Below the pieces are notes generated by a model. The model did not search any database and was not told the origin of the DNA. It saw nothing but the letters and a program-made list of their open reading frames with translations. Shown here in pieces: positions 9,388 through 18,246 of a DNA stretch of 64,000 bases (positions are counted from its first letter, which is position 1; each line of letters starts with the position of its first letter). A program made the position numbers and the translations under genes. The stretch lies in the NCBI RefSeq assembly GCF_900187445.1, contig NZ_FYEB01000004.1:124001-188000 (forward strand), written 5' to 3'. Origin of the DNA: Pseudomonas sp. Irchel s3b2. GTDB taxonomy: Bacteria > Pseudomonadota > Gammaproteobacteria > Pseudomonadales > Pseudomonadaceae.

Positions 9388-10101
9388 ATGCAAGAAGACA
9401 TCGACGCACCCGCCCGCAAGCGTGCCCACAACCTGGCCCATGATCTGGTGAGCAAACTGACCCAGAGCATCCTGCTCGGCCAGATGGTGCCGGGGGACAA
9501 GCTGCCGTCGGAGAACTCGATTGTTCAGGAGCATGGGGTCAGTCGCACGGTGGTGCGCGAGGCAATCTCGAAGTTGCAGGCTTCGGGGCTGGTGGAAACC
9601 CGTCACGGCATCGGCACCTTTGTTCTCGAGCGAGCACCGGATCAGGGGCTGCGGCTGAATGTCGATACCGCGCTGGGCGTGCGCAGTATTCTGGAGTTGC
9701 GCATGGGCCTGGAAACCCAGGCGGCGGCGCTGGCAGCGGTTCGTCGCACAGACCAGCAGTTGGCGCAGATGCGTGAAGCGCTGGATGACTATCAAAGCCT
9801 GTTGGCCAACAACGACAGTTGCGTCGAGGCGGACAAACGCTTCCATCTACTGATCGCCGAAGCCACCGGCAACGTGTGCTTCACCGAGATCATGCAACAC
9901 CTGGGCAGCGCCATGATCCCCCGGACCCGCGTCAATGCCGCCGAGCGCGGGTCGGCGGATTTGAGCAAGCTCGGGCAACTCGCCAACCTCGAACACGAGG
10001 CGATTCTCAACGCCATCAGACGCCAGGACCCGGACGCGGCGCGGGCGGCGATGTGGTTGCACCTGACTAACAGCCGCGACCGCTTTTCGGCTGATCGGTA
10101 G
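9388..10101 (+). CDS. GntR/FadR-subfamily regulator of the glucarate genes
   Basis: A 237-residue regulator. Residues about 12-75 form the GntR winged helix (KLPSENSIVQEHGVSRTVVREAISKLQASGLVETRHGIGTFV), and the rest is an FCD ligand-binding domain with the acidic/histidine metal-site pattern (ELRMGLE, DKRFHLLIAEATGN, EHEAILNAI). FCD regulators usually respond to organic or sugar acids and repress until the ligand binds. Divergence from gudP-gudD makes it the likely local regulator, with glucarate or a breakdown product as inducer; this is inference. Confidence 0.9.
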   Translation: MQEDIDAPARKRAHNLAHDLVSKLTQSILLGQMVPGDKLPSENSIVQEHGVSRTVVREAISKLQASGLVETRHGIGTFVLERAPDQGLRLNVDTALGVRSILELRMGLETQAAALAAVRRTDQQLAQMREALDDYQSLLANNDSCVEADKRFHLLIAEATGNVCFTEIMQHLGSAMIPRTRVNAAERGSADLSKLGQLANLEHEAILNAIRRQDPDAARAAMWLHLTNSRDRFSADR

Positions 10102-10193
10102 CCGCCGTTTGTCTCCTCGATAGCACCCCGTTTGCAGGCTCGTTTCCAACCTGTACGGCCCAGATTCGCTGGACCTCATCAGTGAGGTGCGTC

Positions 10194-10436
10194 ATGGCTA
10201 ACGCTCTAATTCTTCAAGGTGGAATTTCCGATAACGACCCTGTCAGACCCATTCCCGATATGGGCGATCCGTCGATGGATCACGACGCACCACCCGGCAT
10301 GGACCCTTCGCGAGACCCGGCCGATACGGACGTTGATCGACCTGAAGACTGGAGGGACCCGGATCTGGACCCGGATCTGGATGACGACATTCCGGCGCCG
10401 GATGAAGAAACGCCATTGTCCGACGACAGGCGATAA
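10194..10436 (+). CDS. Small acidic Asp/Pro-rich protein
   Basis: An 80-residue protein made largely of Asp, Pro, Glu and Met, with repeats of the type DPxxD. It has no hydrophobic segment beyond the first ten residues and is probably disordered. No known domain. The start at 10194 follows GTGAGGTG, and a strong terminator follows the stop, so it looks like a real monocistronic gene. It resembles in composition the two small proteins at 24929 and 25157, which also have good ribosome sites. Function unknown. Confidence 0.75.
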   Translation: MANALILQGGISDNDPVRPIPDMGDPSMDHDAPPGMDPSRDPADTDVDRPEDWRDPDLDPDLDDDIPAPDEETPLSDDRR

Positions 10437-10440
10437 ACGA

Positions 10441-10466
10441 AACCCGGCCGATGCGCCGGGTTTTTT
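10441..10466 (+). terminator. Rho-independent terminator
   Basis: Stem AACCCGGC / GCCGGGTT followed by a run of T, directly after the small acidic protein gene. Confidence 0.9.
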
Positions 10467-10495
10467 GTGGTTGCAGGTTTACCGCGTCATCGTTC

Positions 10496-10562
10496 TTCGC
10501 GGGTAAGCCTCGCTCCTACAAAAGCACCGTCGCCCCCTGTAGGAGCGAGGCTTGCCCGCGAA
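10496..10562. repeat. REPIN (tail-to-tail REP pair)
   Basis: TTCGCGGGTAAGCCTCGCTC at 10496 is inverted against GAGCGAGGCTTGCCCGCGAA ending at 10562, only 17 bp apart. Confidence 0.88.
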
Positions 10563-10592
10563 GGCGCCAGACGCAGCACCACAAATCCGTGC

Positions 10593-11504
10593 TCAGACAC
10601 TGGCCACCTGAATCCCAAAAAACCGCCGCTCCAGATTCAACGCCAACACACTGACCAGCACCACCACGGCACCCACCACCACCATCAACGTCGGCTGCTC
10701 GCCCAAGGCAAAAGACGCAATGGCCATAGCCGTCGGCGGAATCAAATACATCGTCATCGTCGCACGGCTCAAATCCACATGAGCCAACACAAACGCCCAG
10801 GCCAGGTAGGCGAGGGCGCTGGGAAACACGCCCAATGCAACCACTGCCCATTGCACATGAAGCGGCGCGCTGACGATTTCGCTGGCCAGTCCTGGCAGAT
10901 AAACCAGCAACAACGCCGTTCCCGACCAGACGGTGTAGCAGACCAGCGTCAACCCGTCGTAGCGCCCGGACTGATGCTTCTGCAACGCAAAGTAGAAACT
11001 CCAGGACACCGCCGCCAGCAAAATCAGCAAGCCGTGAGCGTCGATGCTCCCCAATCCATGATCACCGGCCACCACAATCATCACGCCAGTCAAACCCAGA
11101 AACACGCAGCACCAGCGCCACACACTCACCCGGTCCTTGAATACGAAACGCGCCAGCAGCGTGCTGAACAACGGCGTGGTTTGCGCCAGCACACTGGACG
11201 CCCCGGCGCTGACCCCTTGCTGGCCAAAATTCAGCGCGACGTGATGCAGGCTCACGGCAAAGAAACCGAGCACGATCAGCAGCGGCCAGTCGCGAATGTT
11301 CGGCAGGCGGATGCCTTGGAACACAGCGACCACCGCCATGAACACCGAGGCCACCAGAAACCGCAGCAGCGCCAGATGACCCGGGTCATAGGCCTGCAAA
11401 CCGATATGAATACCGGTCGGGGAATACCCCCAGCAGGCGACGACAAACGCCATCGCCAGAATGATTTTGACGGAGAGATGAGAGGAGGGTGTGAGTGGCT
11501 TCAT
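10593..11504 (-). CDS. EamA-family (DMT) inner-membrane exporter
   Basis: A protein of about 303 residues with ten predicted helices arranged as two EamA repeats, the drug/metabolite transporter pattern (RhaT/YdcZ-like). Members export amino acids, metabolites or drugs; the cargo cannot be read from sequence. The start at 11504 has AGGTG upstream; the longer frame adds 18 polar residues and is less likely. It is divergent from a LysR regulator with a 95-bp gap, a common arrangement in which the regulator controls the exporter. Confidence 0.9.
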   Translation of the reverse strand: MKPLTPSSHLSVKIILAMAFVVACWGYSPTGIHIGLQAYDPGHLALLRFLVASVFMAVVAVFQGIRLPNIRDWPLLIVLGFFAVSLHHVALNFGQQGVSAGASSVLAQTTPLFSTLLARFVFKDRVSVWRWCCVFLGLTGVMIVVAGDHGLGSIDAHGLLILLAAVSWSFYFALQKHQSGRYDGLTLVCYTVWSGTALLLVYLPGLASEIVSAPLHVQWAVVALGVFPSALAYLAWAFVLAHVDLSRATMTMYLIPPTAMAIASFALGEQPTLMVVVGAVVVLVSVLALNLERRFFGIQVASV

Positions 11505-11599
11505 GGTCGGCACCTGTGGGCGTATGCACCGAGTATTGGAAGTCTGACCGTTCGCCACAACTGACTTATACTGTGTAAATTGTTCACTTTTGGTGATGT

Positions 11600-12463
11600 A
11601 TGGAGCTGGCGCAGATTCGCATGTTCAAGACCGTCGCCGACGTCGGCAGCATCGCTCGGGCGGCCGAGTTGCTGCATTGTGTGCCGTCGAACATCACGGC
11701 CCGCATCAAGTTGCTGGAAACCGAACTGGGTGTCGCGCTGTTTCTGCGTGAGGGACGAGGGTTGCGCATCAGCCCGGCGGGGCAGACCTTTCTGGCTTAC
11801 GCCTCGAAAATTCTCGCGCTGACGGCTGAAGCCAAACGCGCATTGGACCCTTCGGCCGAGCCATCCGGACCGCTGCGCATTGGTGCTATCGAATCGTCGG
11901 CGACCGGTCGATTGCCGCGTCTGCTGGCCAAGTTTCACAAGCGCTATCCGGGCGTTGCGCTGGAACTGACCACCGGCAGCTGGGGCCAATTGCTCGATGA
12001 CACGCTCAATCACCGGCTCGACGGCGCGATCGTCGCGGTGGATGTCGAGCGCTCACACCTCAAGCGCACGCCGATGTACCGCGAAGAGCTGCTGCTGATT
12101 GCTTCGACGTCGTTGGGACCGGTGCGCGATATCGCGGATTTGCAGGACAAGACCGTGTTCATGTGGCCTCAGGGTTGTCCTTACCGGGCGGCGCTGGAAC
12201 ATTGGTTGTTGCGTCAGGGCCAGGCGTTGCCGATTGTCAGCCTGGCCAGTTATGGCGCGATTGTCGGCTGCGTCAGCGCCGGGGCCGGCGTCGCACTGGT
12301 GCCCAAAGGGATCTTCGATCAGTACGCCAAAGGGGCGGGGTGCGCGGGGTACGAATTCCCCGAGCTGACGGCGATCGATAACCTGTTTTACTGGCATGAA
12401 AACGCTGGGGTTCATCCGGCGCGAGAGGCGTTTGTGGGGATGTTGCGCGAAGAGTTTGTGTGA
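11600..12463 (+). CDS. LysR-family regulator, probably of the divergent exporter
   Basis: A 287-residue LysR regulator: winged helix at residues 1-60 (FKTVADVGSIARAAELLHCVPSNITARIKLLE) and a periplasmic-binding-type effector domain from about residue 90. The HTH resembles the PtrR/YneJ-like branch, in which some members control transport or catabolism genes. Divergent from the EamA exporter. In the gap, GTGTAAATTGTTCAC (about 11573-11587) is an imperfect palindrome and a possible operator. The start at 11600 is the only good one. Confidence 0.88.
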   Translation: MELAQIRMFKTVADVGSIARAAELLHCVPSNITARIKLLETELGVALFLREGRGLRISPAGQTFLAYASKILALTAEAKRALDPSAEPSGPLRIGAIESSATGRLPRLLAKFHKRYPGVALELTTGSWGQLLDDTLNHRLDGAIVAVDVERSHLKRTPMYREELLLIASTSLGPVRDIADLQDKTVFMWPQGCPYRAALEHWLLRQGQALPIVSLASYGAIVGCVSAGAGVALVPKGIFDQYAKGAGCAGYEFPELTAIDNLFYWHENAGVHPAREAFVGMLREEFV

Positions 12464-12507
12464 TTACTCAAGGCTTGCTCCAATGCCAGTCAGTCGAGCG
12501 CAATCCA

Positions 12508-12597
12508 TGTGGGAGCGGGCTTGCTCGCGAAGGCGATGTATCAGGTTGCATCAATGTCGACTGACACGGCCTCTTCGCGAGCAAGCCCGCTCCCACA
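12508..12597. repeat. REPIN
   Basis: TGTGGGAGCGGGCTTGCTCG is inverted against its near-perfect complement ending at 12597. It lies between convergent genes. Confidence 0.92.
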
Positions 12598-12624
12598 GGT
12601 TTGGTGTCGTGTTCGTGATGGGCT

Positions 12625-13962
12625 TTAACTCACACTGACATCCCGCATCAACAACCCAAACTGCAAATCCACCGCGTCCGGTATCGGCAAATACACCATG
12701 TGCCCATCCCCTGGCGCCACTTCAATTGCCTCGCCTTTGCTGTTCTGCAGTTGATGCAAATCGAAGTGGAAGTTGCCCTTGGGTGTCATCAGTTCCATGT
12801 GATCGCCCAGACCAAAGCGATTCTTCACCCGCACCTCGGCCAGCCGATCCCGGCGTTCGCCGGTCAACTCGCCCACGAACTGCTGGCGCTCTGAAACCGA
12901 GCTGCCGTTCTGGTAGTTCTGGTATTCGTCATGCACATGCCGCCGCAGAAAACCTTCGGTGTAGCCACGCTGGGCCAGGGACTCCAGATCGGTCATCAAG
13001 CTGCGATCAAACGCCCGGCCAGCCACTGCATCATCGATCGCGCGGCGATACACCTGGGTGGTGCGCGCGCAATAGAAATGTGATTTGGTCCGGCCTTCAA
13101 TCTTCAGTGAATGCACGCCCATCTGCGTCAGGCGTTCGACGTGCTGGACGGCGCGCAGGTCCTTGGCGTTCATGATGTACGTGCCGTGTTCATCCTCGAA
13201 TGCCGGCATCAGTTCGTCAGGGCGATTGGCTTCTTGCAGCAGGAACACTTGATCGGTCGGCGCACCGATGCCCAGCGTCGGTTCGGGTCGGAACTGCTGA
13301 ACGATTTCGCCGAGCTGATTTTCGCTGGCCGGCGTTGCCGAGTATTTCCAGCGACAGGCGTTGGTGCAGCTGCCCTGATTGGCGTCGCGCTTGTTCATGT
13401 AGCCCGACAACAGGCAGCGCCCGGAATAGGCCATGCATAACGCGCCGTGGACGAACACTTCCAGCTCCATCGCCGGGACGTGCTGGCGGATTTCGGCGAT
13501 CTCTTCCAGCGACAGTTCGCGGGACAGGATGATCCGGCTCAAGCCCTGTTGCTGCCAGAACTCGACGCTGGCCCAGTTCACCGTGTTGGCCTGCACTGAG
13601 AGGTGGATCGGCATCTGCGGGAAATGCCGGCGCACCAGCATGATCAGGCCCGGGTCGGACATGATCAGCGCGTCCGGCGCCATGGCGATCACCGGTTCCA
13701 GGTCCTTCAAGAACGTTTTGAGCTTGGCGTTGTGCGGGGCGATGTTCACCACCACATAGAAGCGCTTGCCCTGAGCCTGGGCCTCGGCGATGCCGAGCGC
13801 GAGGTTGGCGTGATCGAATTCGTTGTTGCGCACCCGCAGGCTGTAGCGCGGCTGGCCGGCGTATACCGCGTCGGCGCCATAGGCGAAGGCATAACGCATG
13901 TTTTTCAGGGTGCCGGCAGGGGCGAGTAGTTCCGGGGGGATAAGCGTCATGGCGCAGGTCAT
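12625..13962 (-). CDS. trhP: tRNA 5-hydroxyuridine hydroxylase TrhP (U32 family, YegQ)
   Basis: A 445-residue U32 family protein, close to E. coli YegQ/TrhP, which makes 5-hydroxyuridine at position 34 of tRNAs using prephenate. It opens with the hallmark PELLAPAGTLKNMRYAFAYG and YAGQPRYSLR. Cysteines in ALCMAYSGRCLLSGY and GSCTNACRW fit the iron-sulfur cluster of the family, and EVFVHGALCM is the U32 signature. Earlier annotation as a collagenase-like peptidase is a family legacy. The start is uncertain by four codons (13962 or 13950); neither has a clear ribosome site. Confidence 0.92.
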   Translation of the reverse strand: MTCAMTLIPPELLAPAGTLKNMRYAFAYGADAVYAGQPRYSLRVRNNEFDHANLALGIAEAQAQGKRFYVVVNIAPHNAKLKTFLKDLEPVIAMAPDALIMSDPGLIMLVRRHFPQMPIHLSVQANTVNWASVEFWQQQGLSRIILSRELSLEEIAEIRQHVPAMELEVFVHGALCMAYSGRCLLSGYMNKRDANQGSCTNACRWKYSATPASENQLGEIVQQFRPEPTLGIGAPTDQVFLLQEANRPDELMPAFEDEHGTYIMNAKDLRAVQHVERLTQMGVHSLKIEGRTKSHFYCARTTQVYRRAIDDAVAGRAFDRSLMTDLESLAQRGYTEGFLRRHVHDEYQNYQNGSSVSERQQFVGELTGERRDRLAEVRVKNRFGLGDHMELMTPKGNFHFDLHQLQNSKGEAIEVAPGDGHMVYLPIPDAVDLQFGLLMRDVSVS

Positions 13963-14078
13963 GGCAGTGTCGATCGCAAAAGCTGGCGAAGGTAATCCAC
14001 TTACCCGCGGGGTTCATTGATCTGGATCTATGCTTGGTGAACAAACAGATGGCACTCGCGCGAACCATGGCGGACTAA

Positions 14079-14117
14079 ATATCAGTACGCGCAACGGCGC
14101 TCCCTGCGCACTGATAT
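14079..14117 (+). promoter_or_regulatory. Hairpin just upstream of the AI-2E family gene
   Basis: ATATCAGT (14079-14086) and ACTGATAT (14110-14117) are perfect complements, with GCGCA / TGCGC pairing inside. The hairpin ends ten bases before the ATG at 14127, so it could hide the ribosome site or be a protein-binding palindrome. Confidence 0.55.
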
Positions 14118-14126
14118 GGATCGGAC

Positions 14127-15188
14127 ATGAACGAAACGAAACTGCAAAACACATCGCTAATGGTCTTGCTGACCGTGGTGAGCATTGCCTTCGTCTGGAT
14201 TCTGCTGCCGCTCTATGGTGCGGTGTTTTGGGCGGTCATCCTCGGCATTCTGTTTTCGCCCTTGCAGCATCAGTTGCAACAGAGGTTTGGCTGGCCACGC
14301 AACCTGACGGCCCTGTTCACCTTGAGTCTCTGTGTGGTGATCGCGATCCTGCCGGTGATCACCATCAGTACCTTGCTGGTTCAGGAAGGCGCGGCGCTGT
14401 ACAACCGGATCGAAAGCGGCGAACTGGACATTGCCGGGTATGTGTCGCAGTTCAAACACAGCCTGCCGCCCTACGTTCAGAACTTGCTCGATCGTTTCGG
14501 CATGGGCGAGCTGAGCGGGCTACGAGAAAAAATCATCAAGAGCACGATGCAAGGCAGCCAGTTTGTCGCGACCCAGGCATTCAGTTTTGGTCAGGGGACG
14601 TTCGAATTCGTGGTGAGCTTTTTCGTCATGCTGTACCTGCTGTTTTTCTTCCTGCGGGACGGGTCAGAACTGGCGCGCAAAGTACGTGCGGCGATACCGC
14701 TGGAAGATAACCAGAAACGTCGCTTGCAACTGAAGTTCAATCGCGTGGTGCGGGCCACAGTGAAAGGCAACCTGCTGGTGGCAATCACGCAAGGGGTATT
14801 GGGTGGTTTTATTTTCTGGTTTCTGGACATCCCGAGCGTGCTGCTCTGGGCGGTGTTGATGGCGTTTCTGTCGCTGTTGCCAGCGGTGGGGGCGGGTATC
14901 GTCTGGATACCGGTGGCGGCGTATTTCCTGTTCAGCGGTGCGATCTGGCAGGCCACGGTGCTGACCTTGTTCGGTGTGTTCGTGATCGGCTTGGTGGATA
15001 ACGTCCTGCGACCGATCCTGGTGGGCAAGGACACCAAAATGCCGGACTACTTGATCCTCATCTCGACCCTGGGCGGCCTGGCGCTTTTTGGCCTGAACGG
15101 TTTTGTCATCGGGCCGTTGATCGCCGCGTTGTTTGTGTCGAGCTGGGCGATTTTCATCGATTCCAAGCCCAAGGTTCAGCTGCCTTAA
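14127..15188 (+). CDS. AI-2E family transporter (PerM/YdiK-like)
   Basis: A 353-residue membrane protein of the AI-2E/PerM permease family, with seven or eight helices, a soluble segment around residues 100-150, and the conserved tail DNVLRPILVGKDTKMPDYLILISTLGGLALFGLNGFVIGP. The family includes TqsA and Na+/H+ antiporters, and a role in AI-2 export is not general. The start at 14127 lies just after a hairpin. The stop overlaps by four bases the stop of a convergent small gene. Confidence 0.9.
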   Translation: MNETKLQNTSLMVLLTVVSIAFVWILLPLYGAVFWAVILGILFSPLQHQLQQRFGWPRNLTALFTLSLCVVIAILPVITISTLLVQEGAALYNRIESGELDIAGYVSQFKHSLPPYVQNLLDRFGMGELSGLREKIIKSTMQGSQFVATQAFSFGQGTFEFVVSFFVMLYLLFFFLRDGSELARKVRAAIPLEDNQKRRLQLKFNRVVRATVKGNLLVAITQGVLGGFIFWFLDIPSVLLWAVLMAFLSLLPAVGAGIVWIPVAAYFLFSGAIWQATVLTLFGVFVIGLVDNVLRPILVGKDTKMPDYLILISTLGGLALFGLNGFVIGPLIAALFVSSWAIFIDSKPKVQLP

Positions 15189-15367
15189 GCGCTGAGCTGG
15201 CCTGAGTCGATACGTTGCGACAAGGCTTGGGCGGCGGGAAGCGAGGTGAGCGGGCCGCTGATCGGTTCGCCGTCCTGCACCAGATACCAACAGGCTAGCA
15301 ACCCCCGCGCTCTGAGTTGTGCGGGAACGGCGCTGCCAATAACGGACATGATCTGAACCTGAGCCAT
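15185..15367 (-). CDS. Small hypothetical protein
   Basis: A 60-residue protein (begins MAQVQIMSVIG) with a central ACWYLVQDGEPISGPL segment and no membrane helix. No family recognised. The start at 15367 is convincing: GGAGGT lies six bases upstream. It ends in a four-base overlap with the stop of the AI-2E family gene on the other strand. Confidence 0.75.
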   Translation of the reverse strand: MAQVQIMSVIGSAVPAQLRARGLLACWYLVQDGEPISGPLTSLPAAQALSQRIDSGQLSA

Positions 15368-15467
15368 AAGTACCTCCATTAATCTATGGAGCTACCTTAC
15401 GGATCGGACGCTTGAACGGACAATCAACGCTTTCGATAGTCGTCATTGATGCCGATGAGTTCTGTGG

Positions 15468-15662
15468 TCAGTCCACCACTTGGTCGAGCATGTGCATCAC
15501 TTCCTGCTCATTGAGCAGGCCTTTGCGCACCAGGTTTTCCGCCAGCAGCGAGAGAAACTTTGCGCTGCGATGACCTTCCAGGTGTTTGAGTTCGGTCAGT
15601 GCGTTGTACACCTTGCCGGAAGTGCACAAGCCGACAATGCGATGCGGGTTTTGTGTGGGCAT
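15468..15662 (-). CDS. Small hypothetical protein
   Basis: A 64-residue protein (begins MPTQNPHRIVG) with a predicted amphipathic helix (HRSAKFLSLLAENLVRKGLLNEQEVMHMLDQVV). The length and helix pattern suggest a small soluble, perhaps regulatory protein, but I recognise no domain. The start at 15662 follows AAGGACG at eight bases; a longer in-frame start has no ribosome site. Confidence 0.65.
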   Translation of the reverse strand: MPTQNPHRIVGLCTSGKVYNALTELKHLEGHRSAKFLSLLAENLVRKGLLNEQEVMHMLDQVVD

Positions 15663-15862
15663 GGAGGTCGTCCTTGTTTTTATCAACCTGTTGTTTACGG
15701 ACAGATCCAAGCTTGCGGACCTGACATGACATAAATATGACCGTTATCACCAAAGTCGGAGTAGGGCGGTCAGCGTCAATCATGCCAACTTTACCTGTCG
15801 GTATTGTCCCGACAGCGACCTTGGCGAGATTTATTCAGACTTCGTCCCACCGGTGGTCACAA

Positions 15863-15893
15863 AAAAAGCCCCGCTTTTAAAGCGGGGCCTGAG
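15863..15893 (-). terminator. Rho-independent terminator
   Basis: GCCCCGCTTT / AAAGCGGGGC hairpin with a T run on the minus strand, just after the Tyr/Pro-rich protein gene at 15901. Confidence 0.88.
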
Positions 15894-15900
15894 GAATGTA

Positions 15901-16275
15901 TTACCAGCGGTCACCACGATAATAACCATGGGGAGGGCCGTAATAGCCGCGTGGTGGGCCATACCCGCGTGGCGGACCGTAATAGATCGGTGCCGGGCGG
16001 TAGTACATCGGTTGTTGAACATAGACCGGCGCCGGTTGGTAATAAACAGGAGGTGGCTGCACGTACACCGGTTGTGGCTGAACGTAGACCGGTTGTTCCA
16101 CATACACGGGTCGGTCGCGGCCGATTATTGCTGAGCCGATGATTGCCGAGCCGACGATCGCACCAAACACAGCTGGACCTTCCCAGCCGCCATGACCACG
16201 ACCACCTGCTTCTGCCTGCCCTGCGATAGCGAGAGCACCGATCAGCAAGGCTACTGTGGGGATTTTACGGATCAT
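15901..16275 (-). CDS. Exported Tyr/Pro/Gly-rich repeat protein
   Basis: A 124-residue protein with a signal peptide (IRKIPTVALLIGALAIAGQAEA), a short glycine/alanine-rich segment (GPAVFGAIVGSAIIGSAIIG), then degenerate repeats of the type PVYVQP/PVYYQP and a Gly-Tyr-Pro-Arg tail. The composition suggests a surface or envelope protein with a disordered, sticky tail. The start at 16275 follows GAGGAC. A terminator follows. Similar short YxQP-rich exported proteins occur in other pseudomonads without a known role. Confidence 0.85.
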   Translation of the reverse strand: MIRKIPTVALLIGALAIAGQAEAGGRGHGGWEGPAVFGAIVGSAIIGSAIIGRDRPVYVEQPVYVQPQPVYVQPPPVYYQPAPVYVQQPMYYRPAPIYYGPPRGYGPPRGYYGPPHGYYRGDRW

Positions 16276-16513
16276 GATAAGTCCTCGGTTCTTCGACCCG
16301 GCGCTTGCGTCTGCAATAGACACAAGTTGTCGCGGGGATACTTCTAAGACAGTTTTTTTTGAAAATCAGCACAGCCGTTGGGTAAATTTTGTGTAAGGTC
16401 TGTACCGGCTTCTTTACGGCTGTGTGCCGGGTGCAGACAGGCCTTTATGATCGATCAGAACCGGTGGAGTGGCTAATCCCGTCCATCTGAAAGTGCTATT
16501 GAAGGAGATTCCA

Positions 16514-17332
16514 ATGCAGATGAACCCCAACAGAGACACTCAACTGTGCATGTCACTCTCGGGGCGGCCCGGCAATTTTGGCCTGCGATTTCATAACCAT
16601 CTGTACGAACAACTGGGCCTGAATTTCTACTACAAAGCCTTTAGCAGCCAGGATTTGCCGGGCGCCGTTGGCGGCATCCGCGCCCTAGGTATTCGGGGCT
16701 GCGGAGTGTCGATGCCATTCAAGGAAGCTTGTATCCCGTTGGTCGATGAGCTGGACGCATCGGCTGAGGCTATTCAATCGATCAATACTATCGTCAACAC
16801 CAACGGTCATCTCAAAGCCTACAACACCGATTACATTGCCATCGCCCAGTTGCTCGAAACCCATCAGGTTCCCAAGGATTCGACCTTTGCCCTGCGCGGC
16901 AGTGGCGGCATGGCCAAGGCTGTAGCCAGTGCCTTGCGCGATGGCGGTTACAAAAACGGCCTGATCGTGGCCCGTAACGAGCGCGCCGGGCGTGCCTTGG
17001 CTGAATCGTTGGGTTATTCATGGCAGGCAGAACTGGGGGACCAACGCCCGCAGATGCTGATCAACGTCACACCCATCGGCATGACGGGCGGGCCGGAGGC
17101 CGATCACTTGGCGTTCGAGCCTGACGCTATCGCTTCGGCCGAAACTGTCTTCGATGTAGTAGCGATCCCCTCGGAAACACCGTTGATTGTGCGCGGTCGT
17201 GCCGAAGGTAAGCGGGTGATCACCGGACTGGAGGTGATTGCGATCCAGGCGCTGGAACAGTTCGTGCTGTACACCGGCGTACGGCCGACCGATGAGCAGT
17301 TCCAGAAGGCCGTGGCGTTTGCCCGGGGCTGA
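16514..17332 (+). CDS. Shikimate dehydrogenase-like oxidoreductase
   Basis: A protein of about 272 residues of the AroE superfamily. The substrate-binding motif reads GVSMPFKEA (classical NVTxPFK), keeping the catalytic Lys; the catalytic Asp is in AYNTDYIA; the nucleotide loop is RGSGGMAKAVASAL (classical GAGGAARA). These changes place it among shikimate-dehydrogenase-like enzymes (SdhL/HI0607 type) rather than the housekeeping AroE; its natural substrate may be quinate, shikimate or another compound. The start at 16514 follows GAAGGAG. It stands alone. Confidence 0.85.
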   Translation: MQMNPNRDTQLCMSLSGRPGNFGLRFHNHLYEQLGLNFYYKAFSSQDLPGAVGGIRALGIRGCGVSMPFKEACIPLVDELDASAEAIQSINTIVNTNGHLKAYNTDYIAIAQLLETHQVPKDSTFALRGSGGMAKAVASALRDGGYKNGLIVARNERAGRALAESLGYSWQAELGDQRPQMLINVTPIGMTGGPEADHLAFEPDAIASAETVFDVVAIPSETPLIVRGRAEGKRVITGLEVIAIQALEQFVLYTGVRPTDEQFQKAVAFARG

Positions 17333-17363
17333 TTACCTCAATTTTTTGTTGGCTGTACCGGCT

Positions 17364-17429
17364 CCTTCGCCGGCAAGCCGGCTCCTACAGGTTCAGCGCT
17401 GAACCTGTGGGAGCGAGGCTGCTCGCGAT
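17364..17429. repeat. REP pair with palindromic centre
   Basis: Two REP cores of different subtypes face each other around the perfect palindrome CAGGTTCAGCGCTGAACCTG (17388-17407). Confidence 0.82.
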
Positions 17430-17458
17430 TGCCGCGATTCGGTCTCCAGCCAGCCCCG

Positions 17459-18106
17459 TTATTCGAGACGTGCCAGTCGCTCTTCCAGCGCCGCAATCCG
17501 TGCTTCAAGTTCTTCGATCCGCTCAACCGACACGCCGCCACTGGTGCCACGTTCCACCGGATTCTGCCGAGCCGCCAGGATCGCTTCAATATCCGCCGGA
17601 TCGCCCAGTGCATGCATGTAACGGTCTTCGCGCTGGCCGGCCTGGCGCGGGATCAACAGCGCCAGACCCCTGGCGATCAAACGTTCCAGCTGGTGCACCA
17701 CCTGCTCGGCATCTTCGAAGTCATGCATGCGGCCGCTGCGGGTCAGCAGCTCATTGACCGTCTGCGGGCCGCGCAGGAACAACAACCCCGTCAGAATCAC
17801 CTGCGCCGGCACCAGTTCCAGCGCCTTGTCGACCCGATGCTCCCAGCGGTCGGCGCGGCTGCCCATCACCAGTCGGGTGAAGCCGCGACCTTCCAGCACG
17901 CGCAGGCTCTGGCCGACCTGGCCCTGGCTGAGATTCATCACCGGTTCACGGCTGGTTTTCTGGTTGCAGGCAATCACCAGCGCATTGAGCGTCAGCGGAT
18001 AGGTTTCCGGGCTGGTGGCCTGTTTCTCGATCAACGAGCCCAGAATGCGAATTTCCGTGCTGTTAAGCCGCGGTTCGTCGGAGGTCGTTTCTTGCTCAGT
18101 GCTCAT
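17459..18106 (-). CDS. YceH family protein (DUF480)
   Basis: A 215-residue protein of the YceH family: two tandem winged-helix-like modules (from [30 protein letters not shown]) and a C-terminal coiled coil ([21 protein letters not shown]). The family is widespread in gamma-proteobacteria; its fold suggests DNA binding, but the role is not established. Length and start are normal. Confidence 0.92.
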   Translation of the reverse strand: MSTEQETTSDEPRLNSTEIRILGSLIEKQATSPETYPLTLNALVIACNQKTSREPVMNLSQGQVGQSLRVLEGRGFTRLVMGSRADRWEHRVDKALELVPAQVILTGLLFLRGPQTVNELLTRSGRMHDFEDAEQVVHQLERLIARGLALLIPRQAGQREDRYMHALGDPADIEAILAARQNPVERGTSGGVSVERIEELEARIAALEERLARLE

Positions 18107-18246
18107 CGCGCTTTTCCCTATGCAGTCGAAGCATGCAGTCGAAGCCGCCTAGCCTAATCCTTGCAGGATAAAAGACAAGCCGCAGGGCGGTCGGGCATGG
18201 CTATAATCGCTCCACGTTTTTACTCCTGTCACCACACGAGACCATC

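Noticed and set aside
10496..10562. Possible CRISPR-like repeats
   Set aside because: The repeated cores are paired and inverted, vary in spacing and occur singly between genes; there are no direct repeat-spacer arrays or cas genes.
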